Source: Geobacter sp. | GTDB lineage: Bacteria; Desulfobacterota; Desulfuromonadia; Geobacterales; Geobacteraceae | Direction of reading: 5' to 3' | Length of the DNA stretch: 51,593 bases | NCBI GenBank assembly: GCA_016177775.1 | Contig: JACOUQ010000026.1 | Span: 1 to 51,593 of the forward strand | Shown: positions 26,240-33,146 of the stretch, piece after piece | How positions within the stretch are numbered: position 1 is the first letter of the stretch | Layout of the letters: each line of letters opens with the position of its first letter | The notes under the pieces: generated by a model | Told to the model about the DNA's origin: nothing | Seen by the model: only the letters and a program-made list of their open reading frames with translations | The model's database searches: none | Translations under genes and position numbers: made by a program

Positions 26240-26277
26240 CGCAAAAGGCGCGGGGCTCAGGCTCCGCGCCTTTTGCG
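26240..26277. terminator. Hairpin after cydB
   Basis: A perfect 14-bp stem, CGCAAAAGGCGCGG (26240-26253) and its complement at 26264-26277, with a 10-nt loop. There is no T-run after it, but the A4/T4 tracts inside the stem may allow termination. It marks the boundary between the oxidase operon and the accessory region. Confidence 0.7.
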
Positions 26278-26341
26278 TGCAGTCGAGTTATGCGGCCTTG
26301 TTGTTGCGGCGATTATACTGCCGGGCTGACGCTATATCTGC

Positions 26342-26372
26342 TTGACAAACCGCCTCCTGTAAGGCACATAAA
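26342..26372 (+). promoter_or_regulatory. Possible promoter for the HEPN-like gene
   Basis: A perfect TTGACA at 26342-26347 with CATAAA at 26367-26372; the 19-bp spacer is long and the -10 weak, so this is tentative. The rest of the 26278-26424 gap shows no other signal. Confidence 0.35.
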
Positions 26373-26424
26373 TCAATTGAAAAAGCACGGTAAATCAAAT
26401 GGTGTCTTGAAGAAGGAGTCAGGC

Positions 26425-26838
26425 ATGGAAGCTCTCGTTTTTCAATCACTGGACAAGGCCGTTGCGCAGTTGGATGCGGGGTTGCGGGAATCCCTGTCGG
26501 CACCCGAAAACGAGTTGCTGCGCGACGGCGTGATCCAGCGGTTCGAGAACACTTATGAACTCGCCTGGAAGATGCTCAAGTGCTACTTTGAGGCTACCTT
26601 GCCCAATCCCGAAGAGGTGGACGGCATGTCGTTCCAGACGCTCATCCGCACTGGTAGTGAACAGGGTCTGCTCCTTTCGGGATGGGATGAATGGGTTCGC
26701 TATCGCAAGGCGCGGGGCACCACAAGCCGCACCTATGACGAAGACAAGGCACGCGAGGTTTACCGGATCATCCCGGAATTCTTACATGAAGCTCGTTACC
26801 TTCTCGACAAGCTGAGCGAGAAGATGCCTCGCCCATGA
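26425..26838 (+). CDS. Nucleotidyltransferase substrate-binding protein (HI0074 family, HEPN-like)
   Basis: A 137-residue all-helical protein; LRDGVIQRFENTYELAWKMLKCYFE is the family signature. HI0074-type proteins form four-helix bundles that pair with a small MNT nucleotidyltransferase, as in HEPN/MNT toxin-antitoxin modules. The ATG at 26425 follows AGAAGGAG. Its stop overlaps (ATGA) the start of what looks like the partner gene, which breaks off after seven codons. The module therefore looks orphaned. Confidence 0.85.
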   Translation: MEALVFQSLDKAVAQLDAGLRESLSAPENELLRDGVIQRFENTYELAWKMLKCYFEATLPNPEEVDGMSFQTLIRTGSEQGLLLSGWDEWVRYRKARGTTSRTYDEDKAREVYRIIPEFLHEARYLLDKLSEKMPRP

Positions 26839-26858
26839 TCGACTTACCGAATTCATGA
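26835..26858 (+). pseudogene. Truncated start of an MNT-type nucleotidyltransferase partner
   Basis: ATG 26835 overlaps the HI0074-family stop and encodes M-I-D-L-P-N-S before a stop at 26856-26858. The ATGA overlap and MIDLP opening are what I would expect of the nucleotidyltransferase that normally follows. Nothing resembling GSR(A/F)-type NTase motifs follows; REP palindromes start 25 bp later. The reading is an inference from position and five residues. Confidence 0.45.
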
Positions 26859-26882
26859 CCGAAACGACGTTGTTTCTGATGT

Positions 26883-26910
26883 GTAGAGACGCAAGATTTT
26901 GCGTCTCTAC
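26883..26910. repeat. GTAG-ended REP palindrome, copy 1
   Basis: GTAGAGACGC, AAGATTTT, GCGTCTCTAC: a 28-bp element with perfect 10-bp arms, so the GTAG tetranucleotide appears at both feet. GTAG at the foot of a hairpin is the known recognition feature of REP sequences processed by RAYT enzymes. Confidence 0.88.
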
Positions 26911-26935
26911 GATGGAATGACAGAGATTGCATAGT

Positions 26936-26963
26936 TCAGAGACGCAAGATTTTGCGTCTCTAC
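26936..26963. repeat. REP palindrome, copy 2
   Basis: Same sequence as copy 1 except the first two bases (TC instead of GT), so its left foot is changed. It ends 11 bp before the RAYT ATG at 26974 and immediately precedes the AAGGG ribosome binding site. Confidence 0.85.
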
Positions 26964-26973
26964 AAGGGTGGAA

Positions 26974-27621
26974 ATGACCGATAAATTTAAAGACAAATAC
27001 CGTACGGAAACAACAAGGTTGAAGGGCTGGAACTATGCCTCGACTGGGTATTATTTTGTGACGATCTGTGAAAAGAATCGGAGCTTTGTTTTCGGAGATA
27101 TTTACGATGGCACCGTGACGCTCACACCCTTGGGACAGGCTGCTATTGAATGTTGGGCAAAAATACCGGAACATTTCCCGTTTGTTGAGCTGGATGCATA
27201 TTGCGTTATGCCAAACCACATTCACGGAATAATCGTCATCAACCCGGATGACTTCGTAGAGACGCAAGATTTTGCGTCTCTACAATGCGACGGATCGGCT
27301 AATAAGTTCGGTCCGCAGTCAAGAAATCTGGCATCGATAGTTCGGGGGTTCAAAATAGGAGTCACGAAATATTCCCATGCAAACGACATCGATTTTGCGT
27401 GGCAACCCCGATATCATGACCGCATCATACGGGATGAACAGGAACTATTCGCGGTCCGCACCTATATCCATAACAACCCGTTGGAATGGGTTTCGGATGA
27501 ATATTCTGATGGTGGAGATGTCGTTGATTGTAGAGACGCCGCCGATTGTAGAGACGCAAAATCTTGCGTCTCTACTCGAATTTCTTTCCATTCATTCCGA
27601 TCAATCCCTAAACAGGTATAG
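26974..27621 (+). CDS. REP-associated tyrosine transposase (RAYT, Y1/HUH family)
   Basis: A 215-residue single-stranded DNA nuclease of the IS200/IS605-like TnpA_REP family. The HUH motif is in MPNHIHG (His82, His84) and the catalytic Tyr is Tyr164 in RTYIHNNP; WNYASTGYYFVTICE is the typical opening. Two REP palindromes lie within the frame: 27256-27283 (residues about 95-104, VETQDFASLQ) and 27530-27575 (tail CRDAADCRDAKSCVST). ATG 26974 follows AAGGGTGGA; a GTG at 26968 is possible. The SNF2 gene starts 5 bp after its stop. Confidence 0.9.
   Translation: MTDKFKDKYRTETTRLKGWNYASTGYYFVTICEKNRSFVFGDIYDGTVTLTPLGQAAIECWAKIPEHFPFVELDAYCVMPNHIHGIIVINPDDFVETQDFASLQCDGSANKFGPQSRNLASIVRGFKIGVTKYSHANDIDFAWQPRYHDRIIRDEQELFAVRTYIHNNPLEWVSDEYSDGGDVVDCRDAADCRDAKSCVSTRISFHSFRSIPKQV
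27256..27283. repeat. REP palindrome, copy 3, inside the RAYT gene
   Basis: An exact copy of the 28-bp element, translated in frame between IIVINPDDF and the conserved NKFGPQSRNLASIVRGFK segment. It lies about 60 bp downstream of the HUH codons and does not break the frame. Confidence 0.9.
27530..27575. repeat. REP half-site plus copy 4 in the RAYT 3' end
   Basis: GTAGAGACGCC at 27530-27540 is a half element; a full element follows at 27548-27575 with one changed loop base. The 18-bp unit GATTGTAGAGACGCCGCC is partly duplicated, giving a repeated D-C-R-D-A peptide. Both are translated as the RAYT C-terminal tail. Confidence 0.85.
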
Positions 27622-27626
27622 GTGCC

Positions 27627-30326
27627 GTGAATCTCACCCTCACTCCATCCGGCCATCTGATGATGGTCGGCTCATCTGCTTGCGAAACGTCAGATGTTCC
27701 CGAATACACGCACTTCGGCGCCGATAAAATAGCGCAGGCTTTCGCTGATTCGCAATCCGCTGGAATTATGGCTCTGGCCGGGGGGAAATCCGCTCCTGAC
27801 TGGCCGCTTCCCTGGATGTTCTGGCGCGATTTCGGCACACGCTATCTTCTCCTTCTCTGTCAAAGCCAGCCAACTTCCGAACGGCCGGAACCGTTGCCCC
27901 CCCTGGATGATACAACTCTTGCCCATCTTACCCTGAGCATCCCCCCCATGCCGGGTGCTGAATACTGTACTCCCGATGTTCTGGCTGCTATCTGGGCCGG
28001 TCTCGACGCCTGGGTGCTGGATTCGATTGCCCGGAATTCGGAAGGACTGGCCGGCTTCCTGCACCAGTATGCGCCGCTCTGGCGTCAAGTGGGGCGAGTC
28101 TGTTTCCACCTGGCCGAAAACAAACAGGACCCCGAATACCCCTTCGCCTTCATGGCGACCTACATACCCCGCCTGGGCAAAAACGCCCGGGCCCAGCATC
28201 TCCCCTTGAGCCAAGCGCTCCGCGAGTATGCCGGCGCGAACAACAGAGAAGCGCTCCTGCGACTTCTGGAGCCGGTCCACGAGGCCGGCACCCGTTGCGA
28301 GTGGGTACGGGAGCTGCTGGAGAGCAACGACATCTATCACCCGCTGGCCTGGACGCCGGAGGAGGCCTACCCGTTTCTCAAGGATGTGCCCGCCCTGGAG
28401 GAGAGCGGCCTGGTGGTGCGTCTGCCGGATTGGTGGAAAAGACGCCCCCGCCCCCGGGTGCAGGTCGCCATCGGCTCGAACGTCGGAGAAACCCTTTCGG
28501 CGCAAGCCCTGCTCGATTTCCGGGTACAACTGACCCTGGACGGCGCGGATCTTACACCGGAGGAAGTTGCGGCTCTGACGGCGGCCGGGGAGGGGCTTGC
28601 GCTCCTGCGGGGGGAGTGGGTCGAGGTGGATGGCGAGAAACTCCGGCAGGCGCTGGAGCAGTGGCAACGGGTCGAAGCCGAGGCAGGGGAGGACGGCCTT
28701 TCGTTCATGGAAGGGATGCGTCTTCTGGCCGGCGCCCGCCGTGACCTGTCCGGCGATGATCCCACGCTGGATGAAACCGGCTGGGCCTTTGTGGAGGCAG
28801 GCGCCCGGTTGCGGGAGATGCTGGCCGGGCTGCGGGAACCGGCCAGGCTGGCGGCCGTGCAGGCCGGTGACCGGTTGCGGGCGACGCTGCGCCCCTACCA
28901 GCAGACCGGCCTCAACTGGCTCTGGTTTCTGTCGGAACTGGGGCTGGGCGCCTGCCTCGCCGACGACATGGGGCTGGGCAAAACCATCCAGGTCATCTCG
29001 CTGCTCTTGGCGCAAAAGGGGCGTGCCGGGAAAACCGCCCCGAGCCTCCTGGTGCTCCCGGCCTCCCTTTTGTCCAACTGGAAGAGCGAGCTGGAGCGAT
29101 TCGCGCCCACGCTTTCGGTCGTCTGCCTGCACCCGTCGGAGCTGGAACGAGCGGAACGGGAGCGGATTGCCGCTGATCCCGATGGCGTTCTCTCCTCCGT
29201 CGATGCGGTGCTGACCAGCTACGGCATGCTTCAGCGCCAGGAGTGGCTAAAGGAAATGACCTGGAACCTGATCGTGCTCGATGAGGCCCAGGCCATCAAA
29301 AATCCCGTCACGCAACAGGCCAGAGCTGTCAAAACCCTAAAAGGAAGGGCGCGCATCGCCCTGACCGGTACCCCGGTGGAAAACCGGATGTCGGATCTCT
29401 GGTCCCTGTTCGACTTCATCTGTCCCGGCCTGCTCGGCTCCGCATCCCGTTTCAAGCAGTTCGTCGCCTCGCTGGAAAACCGCGAGCCGCCATCGTATGC
29501 CCCGCTGCGCACGCTGGTGCAGCCCTATATCCTGCGCCGCCTCAAGACCGACCGGAGCGTCATCAGCGATCTTCCCGACAAGGTCGAGATGGCGGCATGG
29601 TGCGGCCTCAGCAAGGCGCAGGCCCGGCTGTACGGCCAGGCGGTCAAGGAGCTGGCCGAGGCGCTCCGCGAGCAGCAGGAGGGGATGAAACGCCGGGGGC
29701 TGATCCTTTCATCGCTGATGCGGTTCAAGCAGATCTGCAACCATCCCGGTCAGGCCCTGGGTGACGGCGACTATGCCGAGGAGCGCAGCGGCAAGTTTGC
29801 GCGCCTGCGGGAGCTGGCCGAAGAGATCGCCTCGCGCCAGGAAAAGGTGCTGATATTTACCCAGTTCCGGGAGATGACCGCGCCGCTTGCCGCCTTCCTT
29901 GCCATGCTGTTCGGCCGCCCCGGCCTGGTGCTGCACGGCGGCACACCGGTGGCCGAGCGGAAAAAACTGGTGGACCGCTTCCAGCATGAGGATGGGCCAC
30001 CGTTCTTCGTCCTCTCGCTCAAGGCCGGCGGCTCCGGACTTAACCTGACCGCTGCCAGCCATGTCATCCATTTTGACCGCTGGTGGAACCCGGCGGTGGA
30101 GAACCAGGCCACAGACCGCGCCTTCCGCATCGGCCAGAACAAGAACGTCATGGTGCACAAATTTGTCTGCAAGGGGACGGTGGAAGAGAAGATCGACGCA
30201 TTGATCTCCGCCAAGGCCGGGCTGGCGACGGAGCTCCTGGAAGGTGGGGAAACCCTGCTGACCGAGATGGATGACGAGGCCTTGTTGCGGATGGTGGCGC
30301 TTGATCTGGAAAAGGCGGGGATTTGA
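27627..30326 (+). CDS. SNF2-family DEAD/DEAH helicase
   Basis: An 899-residue Swi2/Snf2 ATPase. The N-terminal ~400 residues are a bacterial SNF2-associated region. The motor has ADDMGLGKTIQ (D446-T453), DEAQ at 552-555, LTGTPVENRMSDLWSL, then LHGGTP, GGSGLNLT and DRAFRIGQ in the second lobe. It probably remodels or translocates on double-stranded DNA; its bacterial role is not established. GTG 27627 lies 5 bp after the RAYT stop with a weak ribosome binding site. Its usual partner, a SWIM zinc-finger protein, is 1.7 kb downstream. Confidence 0.93.
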   Translation: MNLTLTPSGHLMMVGSSACETSDVPEYTHFGADKIAQAFADSQSAGIMALAGGKSAPDWPLPWMFWRDFGTRYLLLLCQSQPTSERPEPLPPLDDTTLAHLTLSIPPMPGAEYCTPDVLAAIWAGLDAWVLDSIARNSEGLAGFLHQYAPLWRQVGRVCFHLAENKQDPEYPFAFMATYIPRLGKNARAQHLPLSQALREYAGANNREALLRLLEPVHEAGTRCEWVRELLESNDIYHPLAWTPEEAYPFLKDVPALEESGLVVRLPDWWKRRPRPRVQVAIGSNVGETLSAQALLDFRVQLTLDGADLTPEEVAALTAAGEGLALLRGEWVEVDGEKLRQALEQWQRVEAEAGEDGLSFMEGMRLLAGARRDLSGDDPTLDETGWAFVEAGARLREMLAGLREPARLAAVQAGDRLRATLRPYQQTGLNWLWFLSELGLGACLADDMGLGKTIQVISLLLAQKGRAGKTAPSLLVLPASLLSNWKSELERFAPTLSVVCLHPSELERAERERIAADPDGVLSSVDAVLTSYGMLQRQEWLKEMTWNLIVLDEAQAIKNPVTQQARAVKTLKGRARIALTGTPVENRMSDLWSLFDFICPGLLGSASRFKQFVASLENREPPSYAPLRTLVQPYILRRLKTDRSVISDLPDKVEMAAWCGLSKAQARLYGQAVKELAEALREQQEGMKRRGLILSSLMRFKQICNHPGQALGDGDYAEERSGKFARLRELAEEIASRQEKVLIFTQFREMTAPLAAFLAMLFGRPGLVLHGGTPVAERKKLVDRFQHEDGPPFFVLSLKAGGSGLNLTAASHVIHFDRWWNPAVENQATDRAFRIGQNKNVMVHKFVCKGTVEEKIDALISAKAGLATELLEGGETLLTEMDDEALLRMVALDLEKAGI

Positions 30327-30342
30327 GTGAGTTTTTTCTTTT

Positions 30343-30378
30343 ATGACCTTTTAACTGGTGTTATTATCAGGTCAGTTA
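30343..30378 (+). promoter_or_regulatory. Candidate operator of the toxin-antitoxin pair
   Basis: Nested inverted repeats: TAACTG (30352-30357) with CAGTTA (30373-30378), and TGACC near 30344 with GGTCA near 30370. They lie in AT-rich DNA 20-55 bp before the antitoxin ATG, where Phd/YefM-type antitoxins bind to autoregulate. Confidence 0.5.
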
Positions 30379-30397
30379 TAGTTTCAGGGAGGTCGAC

Positions 30398-30673
30398 ATG
30401 TCGACAGCGACAAAGTTTTCAGAGGACATCGTTCCGTTAAGCGACCTGAAGGTCAATCCTGGACGGATTTTGAATCAGGTTGAAGCAACCCATCGCCCGG
30501 TACTGCTGACGAACAGGGGCCGCGGTGTCGCCGTGGTGCAATCGCTTGCGGATTATGAAGCGGGCACGGAAGAGCGCGCGTTTATGAAGGCAGTATTGCA
30601 AGGTTTCGCGGATATCGAAGAAGGTCGAACCGTAAGCCTTGCGGATGCGAAAAAACGTCTCGGTCTGGTGTGA
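30398..30673 (+). CDS. Phd/YefM-type antitoxin
   Basis: A 91-residue protein with the N-terminal Phd/YefM DNA-binding fold (VPLSDLKVNPGRILNQVEATHRPVLLTNRGRGVAVVQSLADYE) and a helical C-terminus that would wrap the toxin. AGGGAGG precedes ATG 30398. Its stop overlaps the toxin start (GTGTGA), the coupling expected of a type II module. Confidence 0.9.
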   Translation: MSTATKFSEDIVPLSDLKVNPGRILNQVEATHRPVLLTNRGRGVAVVQSLADYEAGTEERAFMKAVLQGFADIEEGRTVSLADAKKRLGLV

Positions 30674-30966
30674 TTTTGAAGCCGATAGAATTCGCCGAAT
30701 CAGCTCTGTGCGATCTTGAGGGTATGCTTGCCTGGTATGCTGAACAAAAGGTGCCTGATGTGGGAGATCGGCTTGTTCGGGAAATATTTGCCAGAACAGA
30801 GCAACTGGCTGATTTTCCAGAAAGCGCTCGTATAGTTCCTGAATTTGGCGTGAAAACAATCCGCGAGTTGATACATCCCCCATTTCGGATCGTCTACCGT
30901 ATCGATCCCTCCAAAATATGGATTGTCCGGGTATGGCGAAGTGAAAGGATGTTGTCTCTGCCATGA
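30670..30966 (+). CDS. RelE/ParE-family toxin
   Basis: A 98-residue protein of the RelE/ParE fold: FAESALCDLEGMLAWYAEQ, then TIRELIHPPFRIVYRID and WIVRVWRSER near the end. RelE-type members cut ribosome-bound mRNA and ParE-type members poison gyrase; the residues visible do not settle which. Start is GTG 30670. Its stop overlaps an ATG at 30963. Confidence 0.88.
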   Translation: MILKPIEFAESALCDLEGMLAWYAEQKVPDVGDRLVREIFARTEQLADFPESARIVPEFGVKTIRELIHPPFRIVYRIDPSKIWIVRVWRSERMLSLP

Positions 30967-31103
30967 ACGAAGGAAAGTTGAAAAATGTATCTCTGACCCT
31001 TGAGCAGCGACTTGCCCGGTTTGATCCGGTCGAGGCCATGGCATCCGCACCGCTGGGGCAAGAAGCCGGGAAAAACCAGCTATGTGCTTTGTCACCAGCC
31101 TAA
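30963..31103 (+). pseudogene. Remnant resembling an AbrB/MazE-type antitoxin C-terminus
   Basis: ATG 30963 overlaps the toxin stop (ATGA) and encodes 46 residues: SLTLEQRLARFDPVEAMASAPLGQEAG resembles the C-terminal 'RFDP...KHGGEVMA..PVGKEA' tail of AbrB-type antitoxins, but the DNA-binding N-terminus is missing. It may be a decayed antitoxin or a small accessory protein. No toxin follows. Confidence 0.4.
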
Positions 31104-31433
31104 ATCCTTTGATTGGCGTAGCCGCAAGGCATCTCCGTATCCGCTCAAGCGCCTGGCAGACCACCATTTTGTCGAGTGCTGCACACGTCTGAACCAGATT
31201 ATGCAGCTTGTGTAGCTGGGTTCTTTCTGAAGCGCTACATGCGCTAATATCCTCGCCAATAACGAATTTCATAGCCAGTATATTTTCATGTTCACAGTCT
31301 AAGTGTTCCATTTGGGTAGATCACCGGTTCACACGCGTGCGCGTGAACCGGTCAATCACGAGTTGGACAATACCAACTGTCCAGCTATTACATGTGATTT
31401 ACGCAATCCTCTTTTCAATTAAAGGTAATAATC
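31104..31433. other. Gene-poor stretch with a strong palindrome
   Basis: No convincing gene. A perfect 10-bp inverted repeat, ACCGGTTCAC (31323-31332) and GTGAACCGGT (31343-31352), encloses a GC-rich 10-nt loop. A reverse-strand open frame runs from 31311 leftward over the toxin gene; its first ~65 codons overlap no other gene, but I recognise nothing in it and see no ribosome binding site. Base composition falls toward 31433, consistent with transferred DNA. Confidence 0.5.
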
Positions 31434-31685
31434 ATGAACCAGGTTGTCAATTACCATATGAGCTATAAGGCTCTGATAAATAAATGGTTCAAAAGTAAAA
31501 AATGCAAGCAGTGTTCAAAAAAGATGATACTTAAAACTGTAAGAGTTTCTAAAGGTGATGGAACTAAATGGCACGCTGATTTATTTGGTAACGAAATACT
31601 GTTCAGATATGGCGAACAGGTCGACGTCTATTATGCCTATGTGTGTGAAGATTGCAAACTGGTAGTACAGCTAGAGGATTTGTAA
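31434..31685 (+). CDS. Small hypothetical zinc-ribbon-like protein
   Basis: An 83-residue basic protein with two CxxC pairs, C24/C27 and C71/C74, suggesting a zinc ribbon. I do not recognise the family. AAAGG lies 8 bp before ATG 31434. The gene is clearly poorer in GC than its neighbours and is followed within 15 bp by a bulged hairpin (31694-31765), the layout of an integron gene cassette, though no integrase is in the window. Confidence 0.65.
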   Translation: MNQVVNYHMSYKALINKWFKSKKCKQCSKKMILKTVRVSKGDGTKWHADLFGNEILFRYGEQVDVYYAYVCEDCKLVVQLEDL

Positions 31686-31693
31686 CATTGATA

Positions 31694-31765
31694 GCTGCCT
31701 AACGTTCGGCTGGACCAGTTACGATAACCCCGCCACTGGTCAGCCTTAAGCCGTTCCGAGACAGC
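31694..31765. repeat. attC-like bulged hairpin after the low-GC gene
   Basis: GCCTAAC (31697-31703) fits the attC R'' consensus. AAC (31701-31703) can pair with GTT (31753-31755), GGCTG (31708-31712) with CAGCC (31741-31745), and ACCAGT (31714-31719) with ACTGGT (31735-31740), leaving G31713 as a single extrahelical base. The R' side, GTTCCGA, does not fit GTTRRRY, so this is a degenerate site at best or an unrelated hairpin. Confidence 0.35.
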
Positions 31766-31778
31766 CGAGTTCAGATTC

Positions 31779-32050
31779 ATGATCACTGCCAACAGAAAAC
31801 CCAAACGAAAACGCACTGCCGCGGAAAAGGCTGCAAAAAAACGCAGACGCTTGGAATATATACGGCAAGCAGAAACGAATCAAGCGGCCGCCAACCATCG
31901 AAGGCATGGATCCGGAAGAGTTCATCCGGCAAAATGCCGACCCGGTATGGTTGCATCAAAACGAGATGTGGGAATACATCGATGACTCATCGGATGGTCA
32001 GGATTGGCGGCATCAGCAGCTATTACATCATAATCAGGAGGACAGATCTC
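31779..32050 (+). pseudogene. Frameshifted small conserved gene
   Basis: ATG 31779 starts a Lys/Arg-rich reading (RKRTAAEKAAKKRRRLEY). Near 31857 the continuation shifts to the frame of 31906: YGKQKRIKRPPTIEGMDPEEFIRQNADPVWLHQNEMWEYI. I recall this combined sequence as one small conserved protein family; here a net loss of bases splits it. The second frame then runs without a stop into the SWIM gene. Confidence 0.55.
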
Positions 32051-32052
32051 CA

Positions 32053-33132
32053 ATGAGCTTCTACGGATGGGCGCCGTATGTAACGGTTGCCGAGCGTCGG
32101 GCGAAGGCGCAGAAGCAGCTTGAAAAGATGAGAAAGAAGGGGCTCAAGGTGCAGCCGGTAGAACTTGCCGGCCGCAAGATCGCCGCTTCCTTCTGGGGCA
32201 AGGGGTGGTGCGACCATATGGAGTCGTTCAGCGATTACGCCAATCGCCTCCCCCGTGGCCGCACCTACGTCAGAAACGGCTCGGTCTGTCATCTGGAGAT
32301 CCGGAGCGGCCACATCGAGGCCATGGTCAGCGGTTCGTCGCTCTACAATGTATCCATCACCATAACCCCGCTTGTGAAAAAGAAATGGGATGTTGTCAGA
32401 TCGGCCTGCTCCGGAAGGATCGGGTCGCTGATCGATCTGTTGCGCGGAAGGCTGGACCGTGGGGTCATGGAGGTTGTCGCGCATCGCAAGGATGGGCTTT
32501 TCCCGCTCCCCGGCGAGATGAAATTCGACTGCGACTGTCCGGACTGGGCCGGCATGTGCAAGCATGTGGCGGCAGTGCTCTACGGTGTGGGCGCCCGACT
32601 CGACCACTCCCCGGAGATGCTGTTCCTCCTTCGCGGGGTGAATCACGAAGAGCTGGTTGATGTCTCCGCGGCGGTCACGGATGCGGCCAAAGCCGGAACG
32701 TCCCGCCGGAGGATTGCCGCGGCCGGTATTGCCGATGTGTTCGGGATCGATATGGCTGAAGCAGAAGAAACGACTTCAGGCACATCCGCAGTTACCCCGG
32801 CAAAAAAGAACAAACCGGAAAAAATGGTTGCGACGCCCGTAACCAAGCTTGAAATTCAGGCGATTGCAAGCCAAATGTTTTCAAAGACCGCTCCGGCAAA
32901 AGCAAAAGGTCGCAAGAAGTCGACCGCAGTGGCTCTTTTCCCAGATCCGCTCACCGGTGACGCCATATACGCCTGGAGGTCATCTCTCGGTGAGACACAG
33001 ACTGTATTTGCTTCCCGAATCGGGATAACCGCCGCCAGTATCTCGCAATGGGAAAAAAGGGGCAAAGCTGCCATTGGAATGCAGCCTCGCACTTTGTCTG
33101 AAATGGTCAAGGCCTGGAAGCTGACACATTAA
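32053..33132 (+). CDS. SWIM zinc-finger protein with C-terminal helix-turn-helix
   Basis: A 359-residue protein starting MSFYGWAPYVTVAERR, the usual opening of SNF2-linked SWIM proteins. The SWIM motif is C160-D-C162...C169-K-H171. Residues about 225-290 are a low-complexity linker; residues about 310-355 (SLGETQTVFASRIGITAASISQWEKRG) form an XRE-like helix-turn-helix. It probably binds nucleic acid or protein for the SNF2 helicase encoded upstream. ATG 32053 follows AGGAGG by about 10 bp; an in-frame ATG at 31906 belongs to the broken gene before it. Confidence 0.88.
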   Translation: MSFYGWAPYVTVAERRAKAQKQLEKMRKKGLKVQPVELAGRKIAASFWGKGWCDHMESFSDYANRLPRGRTYVRNGSVCHLEIRSGHIEAMVSGSSLYNVSITITPLVKKKWDVVRSACSGRIGSLIDLLRGRLDRGVMEVVAHRKDGLFPLPGEMKFDCDCPDWAGMCKHVAAVLYGVGARLDHSPEMLFLLRGVNHEELVDVSAAVTDAAKAGTSRRRIAAAGIADVFGIDMAEAEETTSGTSAVTPAKKNKPEKMVATPVTKLEIQAIASQMFSKTAPAKAKGRKKSTAVALFPDPLTGDAIYAWRSSLGETQTVFASRIGITAASISQWEKRGKAAIGMQPRTLSEMVKAWKLTH

Positions 33133-33146
33133 GGAACATCCGCTCG

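Noticed and set aside
26883..27575. CRISPR array, because short repeats recur
   Set aside because: The repeats are palindromic, unevenly spaced and partly inside a gene, and there are no uniform spacers or cas genes.
27690..29132. 480-codon reverse-strand open frame inside the SNF2 gene
   Set aside because: Shadow; the plus strand has intact helicase motifs.
31208..31468. 86-codon plus-strand open frame before the low-GC gene
   Set aside because: No ribosome binding site; it runs through the 31323-31352 palindrome and has no protein-like composition.
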